From assembly GCA_023376005.1 (NCBI GenBank), contig CM042152.1, forward strand, positions 85,192,344-85,256,343: DNA of 64,000 nt. Direction: 5' to 3'. Numbering within the stretch: the stretch's first letter is position 1; the number at the start of each line of letters is the position of its first letter. This document shows, piece by piece, positions 55,352-63,945 of this stretch. The notes below the pieces were generated by a model. That model ran no database searches and was not told where the DNA came from. It was given only the letters and a program-made list of their open reading frames with translations. Position numbers and translations under genes: made by a program. The stretch comes from Doryteuthis pealeii. Lineage: Eukaryota; Mollusca; Cephalopoda; Myopsida; Loliginidae.

Positions 55352-55845
55352 GATTGTTTTATATTACTCATCTTCTTATAACTTCTATTTCTTCAATGAT
55401 GTTTCTTTTACGCTGGCCGGATTCCTCTGGTCTTCATCTGGGACATTTCATGTTGACTTGGCTTTTCTCAATTGTTGTCTTAATCTCTTTGTCCACCTTC
55501 TGGTTGGTTTTTATTTTAATAAACACAAAGACATGATTTTATTTTCAACGCCTTTATTCACCCAAAATCCATAACCACACGCGTGGAAAGAAAACACTCT
55601 GGAAAGACGCCATTATCCTGTGACTCCTTCGATCGCCTAGTTAACTCTGAATCTCTAACTAACCCGTTCTCACGACCAAACCAACCAATCAGAAAACTGC
55701 TAAAAAAGTTCAGTCAAAGATTACTACCTGTCTATCATATTATTGGTTATTTTCCAAGATTATTCTTTTAACGAATTACCAGTCAACTTTTGAATTCAAA
55801 CATCTTAAATTCTACAGTTGCTTTACAAAACTAATAGGCCACCTA
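55352..55845. other. Stretch without recognised features
   Basis: Two plus frames (55354-55536, 55583-55771) of unknown nature. The composition is that of the surrounding repeats, so I do not call genes. Confidence 0.35.
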
Positions 55846-55849
55846 TTCA

Positions 55850-55935
55850 TTATGTAACACTAGATTACCAGACCATTGTTTGTGGGTTCGATTCTCACTG
55901 GGTGTCCGCTTCCGGTAACATAAAAGAGTCTAGTC
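55850..55935 (+). mobile_element. SINE-2 copy
   Basis: GTAACACTAGATTACCAGAC and GGGTTCGATTCTCACTGGGT. Confidence 0.65.
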
Positions 55936-55989
55936 TTTAGAGGCCGGGGAATTTGTATTCATGTTTGATACTGAAAAGTAATAATACAA

Positions 55990-56026
55990 TAGTAAAGTAA
56001 GTAAAGTCGTCGGGATGGCCTCGTTT
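55990..56026 (-). mobile_element. SINE-1 tail fragment
   Basis: TAAAGTAAGTAAAGTCGTCG and GGATGGCCTCG, joined to a SINE-2 B box. Confidence 0.55.
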
Positions 56027-56105
56027 GTGAGTTCGATTCTCGCCGGGTGTCCCATACTTCTGCCCTTGTGATACAGCCAAGTTAAACTTTGTAAATAATT
56101 ATATC
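56026..56105 (+). mobile_element. SINE-2 3-prime part
   Basis: GAGTTCGATTCTCGCCGGGT and CTTCTGCCCTTGTGATACAG. Confidence 0.65.
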
Positions 56106-56390
56106 ACAATCTATAGTTTAGAGATTTTTATTAAAGCAATATAGTTTGAATTGTTTAAATTGAAAGAAACAATTAATAACTGAATGATAATTTTATAATT
56201 TTGCGTTGAATGATTTTTTTTAAATTATCCAAATTCTAGATATAACGGAGATAAAGAAAATATATAAAAAGTTATAAAATGCTAATGAAAGAATTTCACT
56301 CCATCTTAAATAGGAGCATGAATATAATCATGGACTACTGTCATTCGTTAATTTATTTCTTCGCCACCCTCTCTGTTTACAATAACTAAA

Positions 56391-56620
56391 AAAAGTAAAG
56401 TCATCGGTGAGGCCTACAGTCGGTATCAGCCAATCTGCGAGAGAGTCTATCCCCTTTTCAGTAGCGCTAGACCAAGGAGATTGTTTTTGCGTCTGAGGTG
56501 GCACGCCACACCTACCATCAGTTCCTTGCTTTACCGCACAAATCCCTGTGCTACTCATACGCTGTATTGGCGAGGACCGGTATCGAACTAGGAACCTTGT
56601 GGTTTCTAGCCGAATAAGTA
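56391..56620 (-). mobile_element. SINE-1, first of a tandem pair
   Basis: AAAGTAAAGTCATCGG tail and GAACTAGGAACCTTGTGGTT head; the outer end of the head is lost. Confidence 0.8.
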
Positions 56621-56623
56621 CAA

Positions 56624-56845
56624 AAAGTAAGTAAAGTCGTCGATGTGGCCTAAAATCGGTATCAGCCACACAGCGAGGGAGTCTATCCCCTTTTCACTTG
56701 CGTTAGACCAAGAAGATTGTTTCTTTTAGCGTCAGACTTGGAGCACCACACTTACAATCAGCTCCTCACTTTACCACACAGATCCCTGTGTTACTCATAC
56801 GCTGAGTTGGAGAGGGCTGGTAACGAACCAGGAACCTTGTGGTAT
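56624..56845 (-). mobile_element. SINE-1, second of a tandem pair
   Basis: AAGTAAGTAAAGTCGTCGAT tail to AACCAGGAACCTTGTGG. It inserted at the head of the first copy or arose as a tandem. Confidence 0.8.
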
Positions 56846-57074
56846 CATAATGGCAATAGTGCTCAATATATGACGATAGATCAGTGAAAGTACGACAATA
56901 TATATATAATGTGGGGGTACCAAGTCCTTTGGTATTAAGATGATTCTAAGCTGGTCCTTACTTTCAACTGTATAGTGTTGCAAAGTTCAGGTCCGATTTC
57001 AGAGCTCAATGTTAAACTTTTTATAAACAGAGCAAAGTAATTTGTAAAGAAAAAAGGCTTAGAGACCGGGTGTT

Positions 57075-57139
57075 AAGCGATTATGGTCCATTTCCACTCG
57101 TGGGTATCTAAGCACCCTACGAGTTTCCTCAGATCACTT
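57075..57139 (-). ncRNA. Hammerhead ribozyme, left arm of palindrome
   Basis: Minus strand: stem I AAGTGAT (57133-57139) pairs with ATCGCTT (57075-57081), seven pairs including one G-U. The core CTGAGGA (CUGANGA, N=G) is at 57126-57132. Stem II is long, with ACTCGT against ACGAGT and GGGT against ACCC, starting with an A-G mismatch. GAAA is at 57091-57094. Stem III is ATGG-A-CCAT, and the cleavage triplet is AUA at 57082-57084. Confidence 0.75.
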
Positions 57140-57162
57140 TCTTTATTGAGTTTCAATAATGA

Positions 57163-57227
57163 AAGTGATCTGAGGAAACTCGGAGGATGCTCAGATACCC
57201 ACGAATGGAAATGGACCATAATCGCTT
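57163..57227 (+). ncRNA. Hammerhead ribozyme, right arm of palindrome
   Basis: Same fold as the left arm: stem I AAGTGAT (57163-57169) with ATCGCTT (57221-57227), core CTGAGGA (57170-57176), GAAA (57208-57211), stem III TGG-A-CCA and an AUA site ending at 57220. Stem II has decayed in its outer part (CTCGG against ACGAA), so this copy may be weaker. Confidence 0.65.
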
Positions 57228-57254
57228 AATACCCGGTCTCTAAGCCTTTTTTCT

Positions 57255-57258
<4 letters not shown>

Positions 57259-57295
<37 letters not shown>
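57259..57295. repeat. (TA)n between hammerhead palindrome and SINE-4-like unit
   Basis: Pure (AT)n. Confidence 0.95.
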
Positions 57296-57296
<1 letters not shown>

Positions 57297-57481
57297 GAGG
57301 GTGAGATGTAGAAACTGGCAGACAATATGGACATACACAAAGGTTCGAATAGCGTAATGTGGATTTGGCCATCCGAGTTCAAATTCCGGCCGTGGCTGTC
57401 GGTGTTCAAATACATATAGATAAATGTTTCTGTTCATCAGTTAATCTGCTTATTGCTTACCGAACATTATAACTAACATTG
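57296..57481 (+). repeat. SINE-4-like unit, inverted partner of 58377-58566
   Basis: GATGTAGAAACTGGCAGACA, GAATAGCGTAATGTGGATTT and the B-box-like GAGTTCAAATTCCGG; the whole 186 bases recur in reverse complement 900 bases away. tRNA-related origin is a guess from the B-box. Confidence 0.8.
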
Positions 57482-57573
57482 AACTATTACACAGATTGCT
57501 ACTTTTTTTTTCCAACTCAAGTTATTCAAGAACACCCATCACTTTTTGAACAACAAAAAAATCTTTTTCTCTT

Positions 57574-57700
57574 CTGCCCTGAAGAAGGTTTTTTAAAAAA
57601 ATATAAACTGAAATGTTTAAACGTCGACATTACCACCAGTAATAAACTTCCATCCAGTGTAACATCGCGTGTTTGTCTACATTTCTCCGCATAGATTGCT
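57574..57700 (+). repeat. Penelope-like-looking repeat end with hammerhead motif
   Basis: A CTGAAGA core (57579-57585), an AT-rich stem II with a bulged G, GAAA (57610-57613), a palindromic stem III TGTTTAAACG and the cleavage triplet GUC (57623-57625) form a hammerhead ending at 57630. Stem I has a mismatch (CTGCC with GACAT). The following block, ending CGTGTTTGTCTACATTTC, aligns with the minus-strand repeat at 59810-59899. Hammerheads in this kind of 3-prime context are known from Penelope-like retroelements; that assignment is inference because no pol sequence is present. Confidence 0.5.
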
Positions 57701-57833
57701 ACTGTATATTTTTGTATTATTTATTACAAAGGCTACGGTAGGAATTATATGTAATATATATGTAATTGAAAATTTGTTCCGCCAAATTTCTACGGGTCTT
57801 GCTAATACAATAATAACATTGTACATAATCTAT

Positions 57834-57835
<2 letters not shown>

Positions 57836-57878
<43 letters not shown>
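57836..57878. repeat. (TA)n microsatellite
   Basis: Pure (TA)n. Confidence 0.95.
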
Positions 57879-57879
<1 letters not shown>

Positions 57880-58089
57880 AGAAAGCAACTAGAAATCAAT
57901 TAAGTGAAGTGCAATTTATCTGTTAACATCGTCCATACATAAATTATAAGGTTTTTCCATAATGTCATAAAAAATTGGATTCTTACCACGCTACAAGGGA
58001 ACGTCTGATTTTTTTCCTTCATATTGTATAAGGAAGAGAATGAATAGTTCTTGTTAGGAAGTCTTTAAAAAAAGGGATATTTCATTATG

Positions 58090-58164
58090 AGAGAGAGAGA
58101 GAGAGAGAGAGGTGAATAGAATAAGCAATAGAATAATTTCAAAGGGTGGAAGGAAAAAATATGA

Positions 58165-58241
<77 letters not shown>
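58090..58241. repeat. (GA)n microsatellites
   Basis: (GA)n at 58090-58111 and 58170-58241, separated by AATAAGCAATAGAATAATTT, a spacer also seen at 305-325 in the first (GA)n cluster. Confidence 0.95.
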
Positions 58242-58246
<5 letters not shown>

Positions 58247-58376
58247 TTCAAACCCTAAAGTCTATAAAACTAGTCATGTATTTATTTCTATTATGGTTTA
58301 TTTTTGCATTAAAAAGTTTAAATGTGATTTTACTGTCTCAACTTGTGGGAAAGTCTCACACTTTCACATGACCGTA

Positions 58377-58566
58377 CAATGTTAGTTATAATGTTCGGTA
58401 AGCAATAAGCAGATTAACTGATGAACAGAAACATTTATCTATATGTATTTGAACACCGACAGCCACGGCCGGAATTTGAACTCGGATGGCCAAATCCACA
58501 TTACGCTATTCGCACCTTTGTGTATGTCTATATTGTCTGTCTGTCAGTTTCTACATCTCACCCTCA
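58377..58566 (-). repeat. SINE-4-like unit, inverted partner of 57296-57481
   Basis: Reverse complement of 57296-57481, including TTCGGTAAGCAATAAGCAGA. R7 starts directly after. Confidence 0.8.
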
Positions 58567-58575
58567 TTATATATA

Positions 58576-59203
58576 CTAGCAAATATATGCACCCTCCGGG
58601 TGCAAGTATCTAAGTTTTAATTTAATAAGATATTGTATTAGATTAGAAAGGCTAATGAAACTAAATAAGAATGCAGATAAAATGATTTGAAACAGAGGGA
58701 GGTATAATAGAAAAATAGAACAACTGAAACTTACTCTTCCTTCACTCCCGTCTTTCATTGTTATTTTTTCTAATCTAAGTATTTAGTTAAAAGAGGAAGT
58801 AAAGAATAAAATGACAGTTATTTTATCTTGTTAATGGATTTCATTTAAGAATCATTGAAGAGACTTTTGCTTATATTCATTAAAATAAAACCAAACAGTT
58901 AAAAATCAATAATACTAAGCACATATTTAATAAAATCACATATTTAATATTAATATGCAAATTAGCCTTCCCGTTCACACTATAAACCGCTATTTTGTTG
59001 TATATATAAATACAATTGCATGTTGTTGATATGTAGATATGGTTAACAGTATTAATAATGTACAACAATTTTATTATTAATTGAGATTTAAATAAAATTA
59101 ATATCATGGAGAATGTGATGTCAATAACTAAGGAAATTGTGACTTGAGTAGTAATATAGTTTCGGTTACAGACAGAAAATCACACAATCTCCATTATAAT
59201 AAG
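58576..59203 (+). repeat. R7 dispersed repeat
   Basis: Same layout as 47302-47917; ends at CTCCATTATAATAAGATATA, where a (TA)n array and the second hammerhead palindrome follow. Confidence 0.8.
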
Positions 59204-59235
<32 letters not shown>

Positions 59236-59272
59236 TAATATATATTATATGTATGTATGTGTGTGTGTGGAT
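59203..59272. repeat. (TA)n and (GT)n array
   Basis: Between R7 and the second hammerhead palindrome. Confidence 0.9.
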
Positions 59273-59305
59273 ATTATAAAGAAAAAGGCTTAGAGACCGG
59301 ATATT

Positions 59306-59370
59306 AAGCGATTATAGTCCATTTCCACTCGTGGGTATCTAAGCACCCTCCGAGTTTCCTCAGATCACTT
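59306..59370 (-). ncRNA. Hammerhead ribozyme, left arm of second palindrome
   Basis: Minus strand: stem I AAGTGAT (59364-59370) with ATCGCTT (59306-59312), core CTGAGGA (59357-59363), GAAA (59322-59325), and an AUA site. One base of stem III differs from the other arms (TGGACTATA). Confidence 0.7.
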
Positions 59371-59393
59371 TCATTATTGAAACTCAATAAAGA

Positions 59394-59458
59394 AAGTGAT
59401 CTGAGGAAACTCGTAGGGTGCTTAGATACCCACGAGTGGAAATGGACCATAATCGCTT
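59394..59458 (+). ncRNA. Hammerhead ribozyme, right arm of second palindrome
   Basis: Stem I AAGTGAT (59394-59400) pairs with ATCGCTT (59452-59458). The core CTGAGGA is at 59401-59407, with a full-length stem II (ACTCGT with ACGAGT, GGGT with ACCC). GAAA is at 59439-59442, stem III is TGG-A-CCA and the AUA site ends at 59451. This is the best preserved copy of this subtype. Confidence 0.78.
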
Positions 59459-59635
59459 AATACCCGGTCTCTAAGCCTTTTTTCTTTACAAATTACTTTG
59501 CTCTGTTTATAAAAACATTGAGCTCTGAAATCGGACCTGAACTTTGCAACACCATACAATTGGAAGTAAGGACCAGCTTAGAATCATCCTAATACCAAAG
59601 GACTTGGTGCCCCACCATATATATATATATATATA

Positions 59636-59755
59636 GGATTAGAACGAAAGTCTTCTCCTATACAAAATAGTATTTATTTAACCATTATTTCTCAATTTAC
59701 ATGTTTTTATTGGTTAAATAAATGTTACTTTGCATCGGACAAGACTTTCGTTCCA

Positions 59756-59760
<5 letters not shown>
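59636..59760. repeat. Imperfect palindrome between (TA)n arrays
   Basis: GATTAGAACGAAAGTCTT at the left and AAGACTTTCGTTCCAATC at the right are inverted, with a second inner pair around TATTTATTTAACCA and TGGTTAAATAAATG. (TA)n lies on both sides. Confidence 0.7.

Positions 59761-59804
<44 letters not shown>
59758..59804. repeat. (TA)n microsatellite
   Basis: Between the 59636-59760 palindrome and the minus-strand hammerhead repeat. Confidence 0.95.
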
Positions 59805-59808
<4 letters not shown>

Positions 59809-59809
59809 A

Positions 59810-59899
59810 AAAGTAGACAAACACGGGATGTTATGGAAACTGGATGTTTATTATCGACGATGCAACGTTTCAGCCATTTTGACCATCATCAGGACAAAA
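59810..59899 (-). repeat. Penelope-like-looking repeat end with hammerhead motif
   Basis: Minus strand: stem I TTTTGTC (59893-59899) pairs with GATAATA (59849-59855), with one G-U and one mismatch. The core CTGATGA is at 59886-59892, with a stem II carrying a bulge (GGTC with GGCT), GAAA at 59868-59871, stem III CG-CG and the cleavage triplet GUC (59856-59858). The downstream end CCCGTGTTTGTCTAC matches the repeat at 57574-57700. It abuts a (TA)n array at 59758-59803. Confidence 0.6.
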
Positions 59900-60216
59900 G
59901 CCCAGTTCTTGCTTCAATGAAAGGCATTTTCAGAATGGTGAAAAACAGTAGGTTGTCAGTAGGGGGAGGGGTAGCTGGGGGGATGGGTAGTGGATTTTCT
60001 TCCCTCTAAATGGGGAGTGTTTATGTGGAGATGCAGGTGTTTGGTCAGAATGTTGGAATGGTGAGGCTAGGTCAAAATGGATGAGTATGTATATGTGTGT
60101 CTGGGAGCTGGATTTGTCATTAGTTGTGTGTGTGAGTTTTATTTATTTTTTAAATCCTTCTGTCCATCTACTTAGTCTATTTTTTAATTTTTTTTTACAG
60201 TAGTATCCATACTTTC

Positions 60217-60221
<5 letters not shown>

Positions 60222-60272
<51 letters not shown>

Positions 60273-60273
60273 T
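60222..60273. repeat. (GT)n(TA)n microsatellite
   Basis: (TA)n with one break, followed by TTGATGATATAG repeats. Confidence 0.9.
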
Positions 60274-60403
60274 TGATGATATAGTTGATGATATAGTTCC
60301 CTATATTTATAAGAAAAGAGTGCTCAATATTACTGATAGAGCATATATATCGAAATTAGGGTAATGAAGACACGAATTCAACGTCGCTTAGTAACTCACA
60401 GTT

Positions 60404-60472
60404 TCTCGCCGATGCGATTTTCAAACCAATTTTGAAAACTTAGTTTTGAAAATCGCATAGGCGAGAAATTTC
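60404..60472. repeat. Short palindrome
   Basis: TTTCTCGCCGATGCGATTTT faces AAAATCGCATAGGCGAGAAA around AACCAATTTTGAAAACTTAG. Confidence 0.7.
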
Positions 60473-60477
60473 TCAAA

Positions 60478-60600
60478 CCCCACGATCTTCAGGGACAGGA
60501 TTCGACACAAGGTCAATTTCTAAACTAAGTTCAGGTGGTTTGAATTCAGAATATTTTATTCTCCAAATGGTAAAGAGTCTTATCTGTTGATGTAAATGAA
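60478..60600 (-). mobile_element. SINE-3 tail fragment
   Basis: GGACAGGATTCGACACAAGG and TTTGAATTCAGAATATTTTA. Confidence 0.55.
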
Positions 60601-60789
60601 ATCTTTACCACCCTTTTATCAGTTCTACCCTGTCTGATACTATACTACCATAAAAGGCATCGAATTATCTCCCCCTTCCCGCTAGGCTGCACTAGTAGTC
60701 AAGTTCACCATATTCAATTGTACATAACGTGTATTTGTTTGATATTAAAACCTACATTAACGGTACACCAGTCTTATACTCTTTCTTCT

Positions 60790-61172
60790 GGAGGCGCGTG
60801 GTGTAATGGTTAGAGTCGTAGGAAATGGACTCGTCGACCCGAGTTCAAATCCTGGATGAAGCTATTTGTATTTCACATAATGCTAATACCCTTGGGAAAG
60901 GTACGCATCAAATTACTCTCCCTCCAGATATGGGTAAATATTAGGACAGACTACTTTTTGAAGAGGTCTCTTTTTATGTGCATACTTTAATAAGAATGGA
61001 CTCATCGACCAGAGTTCAAATCCTGGATGAGGCTGTTTGCATTTCATATAGCGCTAATACCCTTGGGAAAGGTATGAATCCATATATTCTCCCTCCAGTT
61101 ATGAGTAAATTGTAGGGTAGACTGGGCTCTTTAACCTTGGCTAGTTAACCAGTCTAGGAGAAGGAAAACATT
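60790..61172 (+). mobile_element. Two SINE-3 copies in tandem
   Basis: First copy: GCGCGTGGTGTAATGGTTAG and CCGAGTTCAAATCCTGGATG. Second copy begins at about 60993 (GAATGGACTCATCGACCAGA) without its A box. Both have the CCCTTGGGAAAGGTA body. Confidence 0.8.
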
Positions 61173-61388
61173 CGATATTGAACCTGCCACTCCTAACTCG
61201 GAGTAACTATTTAAATATTGTCAAATAATGTTCATCAACTATTTACGCACTGTTAACGATACTAACGAAGTCGAAAATAATCAAAGAAATTTCTTTGCTC
61301 TAATAAACAACATGTCAGATGGAATATTTAAAATTAGTAGTGACAACAACAACTATAATTCTACCATGGAAACTCTCGAATCTGTCAA
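61171..61388 (+). repeat. Duplicated block upstream of a SINE-3 head, copy 2
   Basis: Matches 47989-48208 with only about ten differences. Flanks differ on the left (SINE-3 tail here, R7 there), which places the breakpoint at ATATTGAACC/ATATCGAACC. Confidence 0.85.
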
Positions 61389-61668
61389 AATGGAGGTGTG
61401 GTGTAATGGTCGTGGGAAATGGACTCGTCGACCCGAGTTCAAATCCTGGATGAAGGCTGTTTGCATTTCACATAGCGCTAATACCCTTGGGAAAGGTATG
61501 GATCCATATATTCTCACTTCAGCTATGGGTAAATAGTAGGGCAGACTGGGCTCTTTAACCTTGGATAGGTAACCAGTCTAGGAGAAGGAAAACTCTGAAT
61601 TTAAAGCTGTTAAATTCCGCTTAAGAAATTGGCCTTGTGTCGTATTCTGTTCGTGCGGAGGGGTTGGT
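61385..61668 (+). mobile_element. SINE-3, full length
   Basis: GTGTGGTGTAATGGTCGTGG head, CCGAGTTCAAATCCTGGATG, body and tail TTGGCCTTGTGTCGTATTCT. It follows the duplicated block at 61173. Confidence 0.85.
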
Positions 61669-61827
61669 AAATATATATACCGAAGATTTTTTTTGTTTTA
61701 CTTATTTGTGTCGGATATATAAACTTTTTAAATCTCATTTTACCCATATTTAAACCATATAAACGTTATCTATTTAACCCATAGATGGGACTCTAACAGA
61801 TACAAATACTCCCGGTCAGAGAGTAAC

Positions 61828-62432
61828 CCGCCCTGTCGGCTGGGCCGTTAGAATGCACCGACTGTACATCTGCAGAGGGGTAAGACTCCCCCAATGAGGC
61901 CACCTGTTGGCCGTGGGTGGCAACCCGTGATGCTTAAGGATAGAACCCAGATGGATGAGCAGTCCATGACTTGTAATACTCCACTTTGGCCCTATCTTGG
62001 GCTAGACGGGCGGTCGGAGAGACCCCCTCCGATCAATCGGCTGGTCACGTCAAGCCCTAGCACCTATATGATTGCCCCAACCCTATTGCCCTTAAGGCAA
62101 GCCCCAACCCCTTTTTATCATATGGGTGCTAGAAGGCGGTGGCTGAGGGTCTACATGTCCTGGAATGACGTTAAACTATATCTGATGGTGAGGTTCCAGT
62201 TTTGGAGGTTTAGGGAATGTGGAGCACCCCTTCATCACCATTGCTCCCTGGACCACTCTGACCCGCAGTGGTAGTACCTGTTAGGGTCCCATCTATGGGT
62301 TAAATAGAAAAAACATGAGTTTATAAACAAAATTGTATTATGCATTAAGAATGAATTTATTTCAAAACTTTGTCGGCATTAAATGACCCACTGAGGTTGA
62401 TATGCCGTAAAACAAAACTAACCAAACCAAAC
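61828..62432 (+). mobile_element. R4 retroposon inserted in an older R4 copy
   Basis: The 605-bp unit starts CCGCCCTGTCGGCTGGGCCG and ends in an (AAAAC)/(CCAAA) tail. The target duplication CAGAG(A/T)GTAAC is at 61817-61827 and 62433-62443. The older minus copy continues on both sides (61772-61816 and 62444-62720). Confidence 0.88.
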
Positions 62433-62443
62433 CAGAGTGTAAC

Positions 62444-62725
62444 TGGGAGTCATAGCAATGAAGGCATACTCAACGCTTCCTAGAGCTCCAGAATTGGGAC
62501 CTCACAAATAGCAGATTAACGTCATACCTAGTACACTAAGACCCTCAGCCACCGCCTTCTAGTACATATATGATAAAAATGGTTGGAGTTTGTCATAGTA
62601 GCAATAGAGTTGGGACAATCATATAGGTGCTAAGGCTTGACATGATCCGGTTGATCGGACCTGCCTCTCCGACCGACCGTCTAGCCCAAGTAAGCGCCAA
62701 AGAGAGGTATCGTATATAACAGACA
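62444..62725 (-). repeat. Older R4 copy, right part (left part 61772-61816)
   Basis: Minus-strand R4 with conserved CTCAGCCACCGCCTTCTAG and CCGTCTAGCCCAAGTAAG blocks, clearly more diverged than the copy inserted in it. Confidence 0.75.
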
Positions 62726-62940
62726 CCGACTCCTGATCTTGAAACAGCAATCAGCCAAAACGATAGATGTGTTTGTGCAATAATTGAGATTCAGGAAAAA
62801 ACCGAGCAATTTTCAAGCAGAAAAACACAAAAAGAAATAAAAAGCGAGATGCATTTATCCATTTGTATTACTTTTATGCCAATACGACAACGGTTACTGG
62901 GAAAGAAAATCTATATATCAATACTCGTGTTCCTTAATTG

Positions 62941-63945
62941 TACGACCGCTATCATGTTGTAACATCCCCTGGTTAAAAATGAGACCATCCAAATCGTCCA
63001 AAATGAAAAAAAAAGTAAATCCTGATTAATTGGTGTTGCCTATCCGCCGAATGCTTAATTGTACGATCGCTATTATCTTGCAACACCCTCTGATTAAAAA
63101 TGAGACCATCTAAATCGTCCAAGATAAAATAGAAAAAAATGTAAATTCTGATTAATTGGTGTTGCCTATCCGCCGAATGCTTAATTGTACGATCGCTGTC
63201 ATCTTGCAACACCCTCTGATTAAAAATGAGACCATCTAAATCGTCCAAGATAAAATAGAAAAAAAAGTAAATCCTGTTTAATTGGTGTTGCCTATCCGCC
63301 GAATGCTTAATTGTACGATCGCTGTCATCTTGCAACACCCTCTGATTAAAAATGAGACCATCTAAATCGTCCAAGATAAAATAGAAAAAAAAGTAAATCC
63401 TGTTTAATTGGTGTTGCCTATCCGCCGAATGCTTAATTGTACGATCGCTGTCATCTTCCAACACCCTCTGATTAAAAATGAGACCATCTAAATCGTCCAA
63501 GATAAAATAGAAAAAAAAGTAAATCCTGATTAATTGGTGTTGCCTATCCGCCGAATGCTTAATTGTACGATCGCTGTCATCTTGCAACACCCTCTGATTA
63601 AAAATGAGACCATCTAAATCGTCCAAGATAAATAGAAAAAAATGTAAATTCTGATTAATTGGTGTTGCCTATCCGCCGAATGCTTAATTGTACGATCGCT
63701 GTCATCTTCCAACACCTCTGATTAAAAATGAGACCATCTAAATCGTCCAAGATAAAATAGAAAAAAATGTAAATTCTGATTAATTGGTGTTGCCTATCCG
63801 CCGAATGCTTAATTGTACGATCGCTGTCATCTTCCAACACGCTTTGGTTAAAAATGAGACCATCCAAATCGTCCAAGATAAAAATGAAAAAACAAATGTA
63901 AATCCTGATTATTTGATGTTGCCTATCCGCCGAATGCTTAACCGG
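62941..63945 (-). repeat. 126-bp tandem array (about 8 units) derived from R6
   Basis: The phrase TTGTACGATCGCT starts at 62939, 63059, 63185, 63311, 63437, 63563, 63688 and 63813, giving a period of 126 (125 in two units, 121 for the first). Because 126 is 42 codons, the minus strand stays open and encodes a repeating 42-residue unit with DDLDGLIFNQRVLQDDSDRT. This frame is a by-product of the period; no start or signal supports a gene. Each unit matches the 3-prime part of the dispersed R6 repeat (16370-16510, 29840-29985), and the first unit keeps the R6 end (ATATATCAATACTCGTGTTC). Confidence 0.9.

Larger units (their letters stand above)
57040..57260. repeat. Palindromic foldback element with a hammerhead in each arm
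   Basis: Two arms of about 100 bases, beginning with AAAAAAGGCTTAGAGACCGG and its complement, are inverted around 57145-57155. One end abuts a (TA)n array at 57261. Each arm encodes a hammerhead read outward from the centre, so a transcript of either strand carries one ribozyme and one antisense copy. A near-identical element is at 59276-59490. Confidence 0.85.
59276..59490. repeat. Second hammerhead-bearing palindromic element
   Basis: It is nearly identical to the palindrome at 57040-57260, with the same arms and the same terminal AAAGGCTTAGAGACCGG. It follows a (TA)n/(GT)n array (59203-59272). The 3-prime flank from 59490 to 59620, about an open box of roughly 120 bases starting ACAAATTACTTTGCTC, is also shared, inverted, with 56910-57040, so the repeat unit is larger than the palindrome. 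Confidence 0.85.

Noticed and set aside
61894..62274. 126-residue plus frame (and 3375-3611 minus, 45944-46147 minus)
   Set aside because: All lie in R4 copies and are the same repeat read in the same frame; other R4 copies carry stops.
62973..63626. 217-residue repeat protein on minus
   Set aside because: The 126-bp satellite keeps the frame by its length; it is derived from a non-coding repeat.
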